DNA from: Shewanella khirikhana
GTDB taxonomy: Bacteria; Pseudomonadota; Gammaproteobacteria; Enterobacterales; Shewanellaceae
NCBI RefSeq assembly: GCF_003957745.1
Contig: NZ_CP020373.1
Span: 2,604,001-2,668,000, forward strand
Length of the DNA: 64,000 bases
Direction: 5' to 3'
Each line of letters opens with the position of its first letter. Position 1 is the stretch's first letter. Under the pieces are notes generated by a model. The model saw only the letters and a program-made list of their open reading frames with translations, was not told where the DNA came from and searched no databases. A program made the translations under genes and the position numbers. Below, one piece after another: positions 8,089-15,882 of the stretch.

Positions 8089-8457
8089 CTATTCCGAATA
8101 CCCTTTACGAACCAGGGAGAAACCCACAACACACTTGGAAATGCCCTGACCATCCAGATACCTGAACGCCACCTTCACATTCGGGTTATCCAAGGCCCGT
8201 TGCAGCATCGCAATCTGATCGTCGTTCAGCACCCGGGTACCGCAGGACGTACCACCCCAGCGGTATTCCTCATAAACACCGGTTGCTATCTTGGTCAGTG
8301 CCTTACCGTGATACTGCAGGAAGGTGTCGGCACTTTGGGTGTTAACCTCCAGAAAAACCAAAGGAAACGCCTCAGTATCCACGTCTGCCTGTACGCCTGT
8401 GGCTAACAGCCCTGAAATCATAGCTGCCGACACGCCAATCATTTTTGCCGGTTTCAT
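8089..8457 (-). CDS. Small exported protein with two cysteines
   Basis: A 122-residue protein with a signal peptide ending near residue 24 (GLLATGVQA). The mature part is about 98 residues and has two cysteines (TSCGTR and SKCVVG) well placed for a disulfide bond, consistent with a periplasmic location. Two starts are possible: the ATG at 8469 and the ATG at 8457. I prefer 8457 because GGAGG lies 5 bases before it and because the signal sequence then begins MKPAKM. I do not recognise the family. It is the first gene after the accessory block and is GC-typical of the chromosome. Confidence 0.75.
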   Translation of the reverse strand: MKPAKMIGVSAAMISGLLATGVQADVDTEAFPLVFLEVNTQSADTFLQYHGKALTKIATGVYEEYRWGGTSCGTRVLNDDQIAMLQRALDNPNVKVAFRYLDGQGISKCVVGFSLVRKGYSE

Positions 8458-8624
8458 TTTGACCTCCATTTTATCTGCTCCTGATAAACCAGATTAAAGG
8501 TAGGTCTGAAGTAGTAGATTCGCCAGTTTACCAGCGACGCAGCGCCGTTTACCAAACAGCGCTGTGCCACTTGCAAGATACTGAAAACGACTGTGCGGCT
8601 GCCCCTGCAATCGCCCGGGGCAAG

Positions 8625-9416
8625 TCAGTCTTTTTCGCCTTTATAACCAGTTACCATGGCCTTCACCAGATTCTCGCCGTGGGCGCGGGACGACAGGAAT
8701 ACCCCGCCCACATGCAGTATGACCAACAGCAGGGTGAAGTTGACAAAGAACTCATGAATTTCTTCCCAGAACTCCTCGGCTTCGCTCTCGGCGCCTTCAT
8801 GGTCATGGAAGTCGCCCACCGAGGCATAGGCTTGCCGGTTGTGCCCGTCGTTGCCAAAGGCGCTTTGATGATGGTCATCGTCATCATCATCCTTGCCTGC
8901 TGCTGGCTGCTTGATGGCGATATCTGGCTGAGCTGCAAGGGTTGGCGCCATCTCGCTTTGAGCCATATCGGTTTGAACAATGTCGGTTTGACTATTGCCG
9001 TCGCTTTGAGCGATGCCGGTTTGGGCAAAAGGCCCCTCACCTTCATAGCCAAGGATTTTAAGGCCGCTGAAACCGGTGGCGAGTATAGATGCAAGCAGCA
9101 TCAACACCATCAGGCCGCCAGCCGGGTTGTGGCCTTCATACCGTGGCCCAGCATCTCGGCCATCGCCTCCCAGCAGCCCCTTGAGGTAACCAAAGGCGGC
9201 AACCGGGGAGCGGACAAAGTCGCTGAATCTCGCGTGCTTGGTACCAATAAAGCCCCACACCAGCCGCATCAGGATAAGGCCAAGGATGAAATAGCCACTG
9301 GCCACGTGCAGGCTTTGCAGCTCATCGCCACTGAAGTAGCTCACCACAAAGGCGATAACCAGCGACCAGTGGAAGGTTCTGACAAAAATGTCCCAAACGT
9401 ATTTTTTCTCTTGCAT
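8625..9416 (-). CDS. Cytochrome b561 (bacterial di-haem type) with acidic/His insert
   Basis: A 263-residue membrane protein of the Ni/Fe-hydrogenase-like cytochrome b561 family, which moves electrons between the quinol pool and periplasmic partners. Candidate haem ligands are His16 (RTFHW), His37 (LHVASGYF), His221 (EEIHEFF) and His235 (ILHVGG), in the expected helix positions. The unusual part is residues about 125-215, between helices 3 and 4. It is a low-complexity insert with degenerate repeats of the type QTD(I/M)xQ, then a run of six aspartates and two histidines, then more acidic and histidine residues. Family members normally have a short loop there. The insert could bind divalent metal. 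AGGAG is placed 8 bases before the ATG. The nearest partner gene is not visible in this window. Confidence 0.85.
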   Translation of the reverse strand: MQEKKYVWDIFVRTFHWSLVIAFVVSYFSGDELQSLHVASGYFILGLILMRLVWGFIGTKHARFSDFVRSPVAAFGYLKGLLGGDGRDAGPRYEGHNPAGGLMVLMLLASILATGFSGLKILGYEGEGPFAQTGIAQSDGNSQTDIVQTDMAQSEMAPTLAAQPDIAIKQPAAGKDDDDDDHHQSAFGNDGHNRQAYASVGDFHDHEGAESEAEEFWEEIHEFFVNFTLLLVILHVGGVFLSSRAHGENLVKAMVTGYKGEKD

Positions 9417-9444
9417 GACACTGACTCCTGTGTGATGTCTAAAA

Positions 9445-9507
9445 AAGCCCTGCTGCTATTGCGGTTTTCCGTGGCTGCCCGGTAAAAGTTCACCCGCAGC
9501 AGGGCTT
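9445..9507 (-). terminator. Hairpin with U-run upstream of cytochrome b561
   Basis: A perfect 12-bp stem (AAGCCCTGCTGC at 9445-9456 pairs with 9496-9507) encloses a 39-base loop and is followed on the minus strand by TTTTTT. It lies 29 bases upstream of the cytochrome b561 start, where no minus-strand gene ends. It is therefore either an attenuator in that gene's leader or the end of an unseen short transcript. Confidence 0.6.
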
Positions 9508-9676
9508 GGATAATCGGCGCCGTAAGGCTCTATGCGATAAGCGGATTATCTGCCTGCGAATGGCCAGATACATTGGGCAAACGCCTGACTGACAAGCCTT
9601 TAGGACATTTGCCGGATACATCAAAGAGCCAAAAATCTGGCCAAAACAGCGATAACAGAGGAATTGAGGACAACCA

Positions 9677-10171
9677 ATGCCAAACCGCGACACCTTGACC
9701 ATAGGGCTGCTGCTATTGGTGATTTTTGCCAGTGGTCAGGATCTTTATGCCGACTTAAGCCAAGGGGCTTCCAGGGCGCACCTGTTTCAGGAAGGCGCGC
9801 TGTTGCTGCTGGCTACCCTGATGTTGGGTTGGATCTTAAACAGCCACCATAGGCAAAAGACTGAGATAGCGGCGCTGAAACAGGCGCTGGATGAAGCCCG
9901 CAATCTGCCGCTGCCACAGGATGAAGGCCTGATAGATGTCAGGCACAGATTATCGGAGGTGATAGCACTGCAATTTCAGCGCTGGGAGCTATCCCAAAGC
10001 GAGAAAGAAGTGGGGCTGCTGTTACTTAAGGGCTTGTCACTGAGAGAAATTGCCCTGCTGCGTGGCACCGCCGAGAAGACCATTCGCCAGCAGGCCTCGG
10101 CGGTGTACAAAAAGGCCGGAGTCAGCGGCAGACATGGCTTTGCCGCCTGGTTTATTGAGGATTTTCTCTAA
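9677..10171 (+). CDS. Membrane-anchored LuxR-type helix-turn-helix protein
   Basis: A 164-residue protein with two N-terminal hydrophobic segments (about 7-20 and 38-53), a short charged linker and a C-terminal GerE/LuxR-type DNA-binding domain from about residue 95. The recognisable core is LSQSEKEVGLLLLKGLSLREIALL and the recognition-helix region EKTIRQQASAVYKKAGVSGR. There is no receiver or autoinducer domain, so it is a membrane-tethered one-component regulator; its targets are unknown. GAGG lies 7 bases before the ATG. Its TAA stop codon is part of the CTAA target site into which the following MITE inserted, so insertion recreated the stop exactly. Confidence 0.8.
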   Translation: MPNRDTLTIGLLLLVIFASGQDLYADLSQGASRAHLFQEGALLLLATLMLGWILNSHHRQKTEIAALKQALDEARNLPLPQDEGLIDVRHRLSEVIALQFQRWELSQSEKEVGLLLLKGLSLREIALLRGTAEKTIRQQASAVYKKAGVSGRHGFAAWFIEDFL

Positions 10172-10436
10172 GGAAGGTGCGAATAAGTCCCGTGCTTGCT
10201 CTGCGTGTGCTTAGAGTGGATAGATGCAAGGCACAGTTCGCAGCGAATGGCCCTAGTCCTTCGCAAGAGCTGTAACGCAGCAGATACCGCTGTAAGCCAC
10301 GCCCTCTGGGGCTTTGATAGCAACACCATTTCGGCGTTATTCAACTTCAGCAGGCCTCAGCATGCCCTCAGTTGAATGCCTTGAACTGTCGCTGCTATCA
10401 AAGCCAGAGCTGTGCGACGACTTGTTCGCACCTTCC
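10172..10436 (+). mobile_element. MITE with IS5-type ends, copy 1 (265 bp)
   Basis: Terminal inverted repeats GGAAGGTGCGAATAAGTC (left) and the complement of GGAAGGTGCGAACAAGTC (right) bound a 265-bp non-coding element. It is flanked by the direct repeat CTAA (10168-10171 and 10437-10440). These ends and the YTAR-type 4-bp duplication match the IS5 subgroup as I know it. Inside, GCTTTGATAGCA (10311-10322) pairs with TGCTATCAAAGC (10393-10404), so the element can fold into a long hairpin. No transposase is encoded; it would be mobilised in trans. Confidence 0.92.
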
Positions 10437-10444
10437 CTAAGCCT

Positions 10445-11161
10445 TCACCAACAAAGCGCTGTGCCGTCGTAGGCAAGGAAGCTGCCACTGTCGCTAACCT
10501 TGGCATTGGCAATAATGGTAATTAAATCAGCCGCTACCCGCTCGGGTAAGAACAGCTTGCCCTCGGGTACATTGGCCTGAAACGGCGCGGATAAGCGTGT
10601 TTGGGTGGTGCCGGGATGCAGCGCCAGCACCACGCCCTGTTTCAGGCTGCGCTGCCACTCCACCGCCAGGGTTTTAATCAGCATATTGAGTGCCGCCTTG
10701 GAGGCCCGATAACTGTACCAGCCGCCCAGGCGGTTATCACTGATGCTGCCAACTTTGGCGGAAAGCACCGCCAGTCGCGGCGCAGCGCTGGACTTTAATT
10801 TTGCACTGAAGTGCTTGGCGAGCAGCAAAGAAGGCAAGGCGTTCACTTTTATATTGTGCAGGAAAAAATCCGCATCAAACTGCGACAGGGACTTTTCCGG
10901 CCCCCTGCTGGCGGTGTGCAGCATACCTGCGCAGTTAATAAGCCAGTCCAAACTGTCAAAGCTTGCGCTTAGTGCCTGAATTTCGGCCTCATCGGTTACA
11001 TCGAGCCTGTGCCAGCGAACACCGGGAATCTGCTCGCTGTTGGGCGGAATGCTTCTTGTGTAAAAAGTTGCGTGCACCTCGGTATCTGGAAACCTTGCCA
11101 TCGCCTCTTTGACCATGGCACTGCCAATACCGCCGCTGCCGCCCACAATCAAAATCTTCAT
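10445..11161 (-). CDS. Short-chain dehydrogenase, C-factor (CsgA) type
   Basis: A 238-residue SDR-family protein with the cofactor motif GGSGGIGSAM (about 8-17), the structural NCAG motif (INCAGML, about 78-84) and the catalytic Y-x-x-x-K in YSYRASKAALN. It most resembles the C-factor/CsgA-like SDRs, whose substrates are mostly unknown. The ATG at 11161 shares its A with the TGA of the upstream photolyase gene (TGATG), so the two are translationally coupled in one operon. The family suggests NAD(P)-dependent reduction, but the photolyase linkage recurs in marine bacteria without a known biochemical reason. Its 3' end is 8 bases from a MITE. Confidence 0.85.
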   Translation of the reverse strand: MKILIVGGSGGIGSAMVKEAMARFPDTEVHATFYTRSIPPNSEQIPGVRWHRLDVTDEAEIQALSASFDSLDWLINCAGMLHTASRGPEKSLSQFDADFFLHNIKVNALPSLLLAKHFSAKLKSSAAPRLAVLSAKVGSISDNRLGGWYSYRASKAALNMLIKTLAVEWQRSLKQGVVLALHPGTTQTRLSAPFQANVPEGKLFLPERVAADLITIIANAKVSDSGSFLAYDGTALCW

Positions 11162-12885
11162 CACAGTCGCTCCAGGTCGGCAATATACTGTTCGGCCGTG
11201 GCCAGAATCGCGCTGCGCTGCGACTCAGTCATTTTGTACCAGCTGGCGAAAATCATCCCCAGCCGATGGTTGGCGCCAAGGCGCTCTTTATGTTTATCCA
11301 TAAAGCGCCAATACAGGCTGTTAAAGGGGCATGAGCCCGCGCCGCTTTTGGCCTTGATGTTGTAATGGCAGTCCTGGCAGTAATCACTCATCTTGTTGAT
11401 ATAGGCGCCACTGGCGGCATAGGGTTTGGTGCCCACAATGCCGCCATCGGCAAACAGCGCCATGCCTCGGGTGTTGGGCATCTCGACCCATTCAATGGCA
11501 TCCACATAGATGCCCAGATACCAATCGTCCACCTGCGTAGGGTCGATGTCGGTGAGCAGGCAAAAATTGCCGGTGATCATAAGCCGTTGAATATGATGGG
11601 CATAGGCATAATCCAGTGATTGCCCTATGGCGCGGCGCATACAGTTCATGCGGGTATCGCCACTCCAGAAATAGTGCGGCAGCCGCTTTTGAGCGCCAAG
11701 GGCGTTAAGATTGGCGTAATCCGGCATATTGGCCCAATAGACACCGCGCACGTATTCCCGCCAGCCAAGAATTTGCCGTACAAATCCTTCTACCTGCGCC
11801 ATATCGATTGCGCCGCTTGCTCCATCATTGCCGCAGGCCTCAAAGGCGCTGATGGCGGCATCTATCACCTCGGCCGGATGCAGCATTTTGCTGTTTATCG
11901 AAAAGGATAAGCGGCTGTGGTAAAGGCTCCAGGCGGACGGATGGTTTGCCGTCATCGCGTCCTGAAAACGGCCAAACTGCGGCAGGGAGTAACGGCAAAA
12001 ATGAGCCAGCAGGGCCAGACTTTGCTGGCGATTGATGGGCCACAGCAGTGTGTGTGGTGTGGCCCGGGAGGCATGTTCAGACTCAAGTTCTGGTTCTGGC
12101 TCAGCGAATGTGGCGAAGAGGTCGCCACTGGCGTATGACTCACTTTCCATTGCGAAGCTTTGCCTTGCTCCGGGCTTAAGACTGCCGATGGTAACAATGC
12201 CATGGCGCTGCAGGCGCGCGACTATCTCGCTGATATCGTTTGTAAACTGCAAAGGCTGCGGCAAGTTTGCAATGTCGGGCGCTTTTAATTTATTGCGGTT
12301 GCTGGCATCGAAATTCCACTGACCACCGACGGGCTTGGCACCATCCATCAGAATGTTAAAGCGCTTTCGCATCCGCCGATAAAAGCTTTCCATCAGTATG
12401 TGTTTACCTTTGGGAAAGAGCGCATTTATCTCATCAAACGGCAGTAAAAAGTGCTCGCTTTCCACCATCTCGACTTGCACCCCAGGCGGCTCAAAGCTGC
12501 CAAGCTGCAACAGCAGCCGATACTCATCGGGGCGCTGATATTCAAAGCGACCGGCAGCTGTTATTTGCAGCACATGGCTTAAAAGCGCTGGCAGGTCGAC
12601 AAATTCGGCGCTGTCGTCCAGGGTGAGGTGCAGCACCCTATGACCCGCTGCCTTAAGGCTTGTGGCAAAGTCCACCATGGCCGCGAAAAAGGCGCACACC
12701 TTCTGGATATGATGGGTAACGTAGCTGTTTTCCTGCTTAAGCTCAGCAATAAGATAGAGCACGCCATCATCGCGCTGACTGAACCAGGAGTGGTGACTCC
12801 CCAGCTGATCGCCAAGGAGTAATCGAAGCGTATGGAACTTAAAATCGCCCTTGGGGCTTTGGGGTAACATCGGGTTGTGGCTCAT
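11161..12885 (-). CDS. FeS-containing bacterial cryptochrome/photolyase (CryB/PhrB type)
   Basis: A 574-residue deoxyribodipyrimidine photolyase-related protein. The class repairs (6-4) photoproducts with FAD and carries a [4Fe-4S] cluster. The cluster cysteines are visible near the C-terminus: YCQDCHYNIKAKSGAGSC gives three, and an earlier one is in TRMNCMRRAIG. The N-terminal domain begins LRLLLGDQLGSHHSWF, the usual start of this class. The frame extends upstream to 12984, but that part is an alanine/phenylalanine low-complexity tract (AFAIAFAFANAFA) made of repeated DNA, so I start at ATG 12885, although the ribosome binding site there is weak. Translationally coupled to the downstream SDR. 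The LysR gene upstream has the same orientation. Confidence 0.85.
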   Translation of the reverse strand: MSHNPMLPQSPKGDFKFHTLRLLLGDQLGSHHSWFSQRDDGVLYLIAELKQENSYVTHHIQKVCAFFAAMVDFATSLKAAGHRVLHLTLDDSAEFVDLPALLSHVLQITAAGRFEYQRPDEYRLLLQLGSFEPPGVQVEMVESEHFLLPFDEINALFPKGKHILMESFYRRMRKRFNILMDGAKPVGGQWNFDASNRNKLKAPDIANLPQPLQFTNDISEIVARLQRHGIVTIGSLKPGARQSFAMESESYASGDLFATFAEPEPELESEHASRATPHTLLWPINRQQSLALLAHFCRYSLPQFGRFQDAMTANHPSAWSLYHSRLSFSINSKMLHPAEVIDAAISAFEACGNDGASGAIDMAQVEGFVRQILGWREYVRGVYWANMPDYANLNALGAQKRLPHYFWSGDTRMNCMRRAIGQSLDYAYAHHIQRLMITGNFCLLTDIDPTQVDDWYLGIYVDAIEWVEMPNTRGMALFADGGIVGTKPYAASGAYINKMSDYCQDCHYNIKAKSGAGSCPFNSLYWRFMDKHKERLGANHRLGMIFASWYKMTESQRSAILATAEQYIADLERL

Positions 12886-13032
12886 TCCGGCTGGGAAAGA
12901 AAGGCCACGACAAAGGGTAATCACAACCTGTGCAAAGGCGTTCGCAAAGGCAAAGGCGATGGCAAAAGCCGTGGCAGTCAGCAAAGATTACGAACCAGCG
13001 GCTGATATCGATCACCAAAGCGCTCCGCAGCA

Positions 13033-13078
13033 CAGGCCAAGCCTGTTCAAAACAAACAGGTCAGGCCAAGCCTGTTCA
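13033..13078. repeat. 17-bp direct repeat between LysR and photolyase genes
   Basis: CAGGCCAAGCCTGTTCA occurs at 13033-13049 and again at 13062-13078. The second copy includes the stop codon of the LysR gene. On the minus strand, AACAGG...CCTGTT followed by TGTTTT can form a hairpin, so the repeat may serve as the LysR terminator. Nearby, 12930-12975 is a run of GCAAAGGC-like words. Confidence 0.75.
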
Positions 13079-14074
13079 GGCCAAATCTGCTTGCAGCCAT
13101 TCAGCCAGTCGCTCCCATAGGGTTTCTGCAGCGCGGCTGCGGCTATTGCGGCCAAGGCAAACCAGATGCACAGGTTGGGTTTCAGGATGTTGCCATTCAT
13201 CGAACAGGCTCACCAACTGGCCGGTGCCTAGGTAGCGGCGGGCCAGCAGGCGGTCGGCCATGATAATTCCCTGATCGGCCAGCGCCAGCTCCAGCAGGCT
13301 GCGGCTGTCGCTTGAAAGTATTGCGGCACTAACCCTGTGCTCGCTGATTCGCCCGTCGGGGCCACTGAACCGCCACAAATCCATACACAAATGACGATTG
13401 CGATACACGATACAATCATGCTCGCTTAAAGACTCAGGTGCCTCTGGCACGCCTCGCTGCTTAAGATAGCCGGGGCTTGCATACCAGCCAAAGCGTTTGA
13501 GCCCAACCCTTTTTGCCACCAGCGACGAATCCGGCAGCTTGCCCACCCGAATGGCAATATCCACCCCTTCATCGAGCAAATCCACCAGCTCGTCGCGAAA
13601 GTCCAGCTCCAGGCTGATTTGTGGATAGAGGCGCCGCAGTTCAATCACCCTTGGCATCAGGTATTCGGCGGCAAGCAAGGTCGAGCAGCTGAGCTTTACT
13701 CTGCCTGAAAGTGACCTTTGCTGACCCACCAACCAGTTTTCGGTTTGGGCCAGCAGCTGCGACAGGCCATCGGTAGCATTGAGCAAGGCCACACCGGCAT
13801 CGGTCAATTTGAGTGCCCGGGTATGACGGGCAAACAGGCGCTCGGCGCAAAAGTCTTCCAACGCCGCAATTTTTTTACTGACAGAAGAGCGTGGCAACGC
13901 CAGCCTGTGGGCCGCCGCCTGAAAACTGCCAAGCTCAGCCACCAGCCTGAACACATAAATCAGCGGCAACTGCTGGTGCAAAAGATGCGGTTTAATGGGA
14001 GATTGGGGCGGCTGTGCGGGTGCGATGCTGTTGCTGTCATCGCTAACATCCGCTGTAAAAACAGGCTCATACAT
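13076..14074 (-). CDS. LysR-type transcriptional regulator
   Basis: A 332-residue regulator. The winged helix-turn-helix lies at about 38-95 (LGSFQAAAHRLALPRSSVSKKIAALE and an ARHTRALKLTDAG wing), preceded by an N-terminal extension of about 33 residues rich in Pro/Ser. The effector domain follows (SGRVKLSC... DEGVDIAIRVGKLPDSSL...), typical of the CrgA/DsdC-like branch. It is divergent from an SDR gene whose start is 105 bp away, the classic arrangement in which a LysR protein controls its divergent neighbour. The effector is unknown. A start further downstream (shortening the extension) is possible. Confidence 0.88.
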   Translation of the reverse strand: MYEPVFTADVSDDSNSIAPAQPPQSPIKPHLLHQQLPLIYVFRLVAELGSFQAAAHRLALPRSSVSKKIAALEDFCAERLFARHTRALKLTDAGVALLNATDGLSQLLAQTENWLVGQQRSLSGRVKLSCSTLLAAEYLMPRVIELRRLYPQISLELDFRDELVDLLDEGVDIAIRVGKLPDSSLVAKRVGLKRFGWYASPGYLKQRGVPEAPESLSEHDCIVYRNRHLCMDLWRFSGPDGRISEHRVSAAILSSDSRSLLELALADQGIIMADRLLARRYLGTGQLVSLFDEWQHPETQPVHLVCLGRNSRSRAAETLWERLAEWLQADLA

Positions 14075-14179
14075 CAGTGTTTACCTTTGGGAATCATTGT
14101 GTTGCCCAGTTGGGGGCTAATCCTTGCGCCAAGGCTTAAGTATGCTGAAAAGCAGCTCAATACACCACAGGAGAACCCC

Positions 14180-14944
14180 ATGGATACACAACAAGCCCCA
14201 CAAAAAACACTGCTGATCACCGGCGCCACCTCAGGCATCGGCTATGCCGCCGCCAGCCATTTTCTTAAACTCGGCTGGCAGCTGGTGATAACCGGCCGCA
14301 ATCAGGCAAGGCTCGATGATGCCGTTAGTCAGCTGCTGGCACAGCAAAAAGGGGCAAAGGTGCTGGGCGTGCTGGCCGACAGCGCTGATGTATCGCATTT
14401 ACCGAGGCTTATGCACACGCTGGAAGAGTGCCAAATCCGCCTCGATGCCCTGCTGCTCAATGCCGGGATTTTCAAGCCGTTTGACCTTACCGATATGACA
14501 GACTCGATGTTTGAAGAAACCATGCAGGTGAATTTCAAAGGGCCGCTATTTACCCTGCAAACCCTGCTGCCACTGCTGAACCAGGGCGCGTCCGTGGTGT
14601 ATACCTCCAGCATTGCGGTTGAAAAAGGCTTTGCCGGTGCCGCTATTTACAGCGCCAGCAAAGGCGCCTTCGAAGCGGCGGTGGCTGCCATTAACCTGGA
14701 ATTGGCGCCGCGGAGCATTCGCATCAACAGCCTGCGCCCCGGGGTGACTCTGACCGAAATTCAGCAAAAGGCCGGCTTCAGCCAACAGCAGATTGACGGC
14801 CTTGGCGACCAGCTGTCCGCCACAGCCTTTGGCGGTTTCCTGCAACCTGAGCAGATGCTGGCGGGACTGACATTCCTGCTGTCTCCCGGCTCCGAAGGGG
14901 TAATAGGGACCAGCCTCACCATAGATGGCGGCTACTGCCTCTGA
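14180..14944 (+). CDS. Short-chain dehydrogenase, probable LysR target
   Basis: A 254-residue SDR with TGATSGIGYAAA (about 14-25) for NAD(P) binding, LLLNAGIF (about 94-101), the catalytic serine in YTSSIAVEKG and the Y-x-x-x-K in YSASKGAFEAA. The C-terminal SLTIDGGYCL end is typical of fabG-like SDRs. The ATG at 14180 is preceded by AGGAG with good spacing; the frame upstream overlaps the divergent LysR gene and is not used. Probable role: oxidoreduction of a small alcohol or ketone, controlled by the divergent LysR regulator. Substrate unknown. Confidence 0.88.
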   Translation: MDTQQAPQKTLLITGATSGIGYAAASHFLKLGWQLVITGRNQARLDDAVSQLLAQQKGAKVLGVLADSADVSHLPRLMHTLEECQIRLDALLLNAGIFKPFDLTDMTDSMFEETMQVNFKGPLFTLQTLLPLLNQGASVVYTSSIAVEKGFAGAAIYSASKGAFEAAVAAINLELAPRSIRINSLRPGVTLTEIQQKAGFSQQQIDGLGDQLSATAFGGFLQPEQMLAGLTFLLSPGSEGVIGTSLTIDGGYCL

Positions 14945-15053
14945 GAGAGTGAGTGGCAGCCTATGCCAGTACAGATCCAGGCGTTAAAGCAGAGAATCGC
15001 CAAGCCAGTTCAAAACGGCGGGACTAGCTGTTACGAGACTCGCTGTGAAAGGA

Positions 15054-15677
15054 CTAGCCGTGACAGCGCAGGTCCAGAGCGTAGTGAAGCGTGGCCTGCT
15101 GGCTGTCTCTGCTCTGCTGGCTATCACTGTTCTTCTGGCTGTCACTGGCCTGCAGTCTGAAGCCGAGTTTTTCCAGCAATCGGATAGATGCAAGATTGCC
15201 AACCTCGACCCCGGCCACCAGGGTGTTCACCGGGGCCGACTTTGTCACCTCAGCGACAAAGGCGCTCAGGCATTCGCTGGCGATGCCGCCGCCCCAAAAG
15301 CGCTCCGCCAACAGGTAACCCAGGTGCGCCTCGGAAGCGCCGCTCGCCGACTCTTGCGCGTCGATATGCATAAAGATAAGCCCAGCCAGTGGGTTAGCGT
15401 CTTGCTTATCGTCCAGATTGACAAAAATAGCAGTGACCTGACTTTGAGATAACATCTCATCCAGCAGCGCTCTTGCCTTGGCTGCAGAGCCGATATCTGA
15501 AAAATTCGGCGGCAAATGCAGACATACCTCAGGGGTGAGTATCGCCGGTAAAGCCTCACTTAGAACCTGAAGCAGAGGCTCATCGGCGGCAGTCACGGCC
15601 ACCAGCTTTGTTCTGGCGGTGTTGGTAATGCTGTTGTTGACAGCGGTGCCGGACATGCTGCTCACAGTAGCCCCCAT
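15054..15677 (-). CDS. GNAT-family N-acetyltransferase (RimJ/RimL-like)
   Basis: A 207-residue acetyltransferase. The acetyl-CoA region is HLGYLLAERFWGGGIASEC, followed by the LIE-type helix NLASIRLLEKLGFRLQ, the most conserved element of the family. The N-terminal 20 residues are Ser/Thr/Asn rich. The C-terminus ends in a low-complexity tail (SDSQKNSDSQQSRDSQQA) encoded by degenerate short DNA repeats, which the family normally lacks. ATG 15677 is preferred to an in-frame TTG at 15686; neither has a strong ribosome binding site. It is convergent with the SDR gene. Substrate unknown. Confidence 0.8.
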   Translation of the reverse strand: MGATVSSMSGTAVNNSITNTARTKLVAVTAADEPLLQVLSEALPAILTPEVCLHLPPNFSDIGSAAKARALLDEMLSQSQVTAIFVNLDDKQDANPLAGLIFMHIDAQESASGASEAHLGYLLAERFWGGGIASECLSAFVAEVTKSAPVNTLVAGVEVGNLASIRLLEKLGFRLQASDSQKNSDSQQSRDSQQATLHYALDLRCHG

Positions 15678-15844
15678 ATATCCCAAGTCACTTTTGTACC
15701 CATTCCCTGATATCCATTCCCTGATTACTTTTTGTCGGTAGGTGCAGGGAGAAATACCTCTGCCCGCTGTTTTCCCACCTTGTTAACGCCGATGTAAAAG
15801 CGGCTATGTGCTGGCCATGGTAACCCTTAAACGGCTGAAACAAC

Positions 15845-15868
15845 AACGGCAGCCCAGGGCTGCCGTTT
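15845..15868 (-). terminator. Strong hairpin after the pyruvyl transferase gene
   Basis: AACGGCAGCC and GGCTGCCGTT form a perfect 10-bp stem with a very short loop, 15 bases beyond the minus-strand stop codon at 15883. The following bases are GTTGTTGTTTC, a broken U-run, so termination strength is uncertain. Confidence 0.6.
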
Positions 15869-15882
15869 TGCGGTATGGAAAC

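Noticed and set aside
7655..8153. Minus-strand frames of 93 and 97 residues
   Set aside because: They lack ribosome binding sites, overlap each other and (the second) the real exported-protein gene, and have odd cysteine- and aromatic-rich composition typical of non-coding DNA.
11840..12322. Overlapping frames on both strands within the photolyase gene
   Set aside because: They are shadows of the photolyase reading frame, without start signals.
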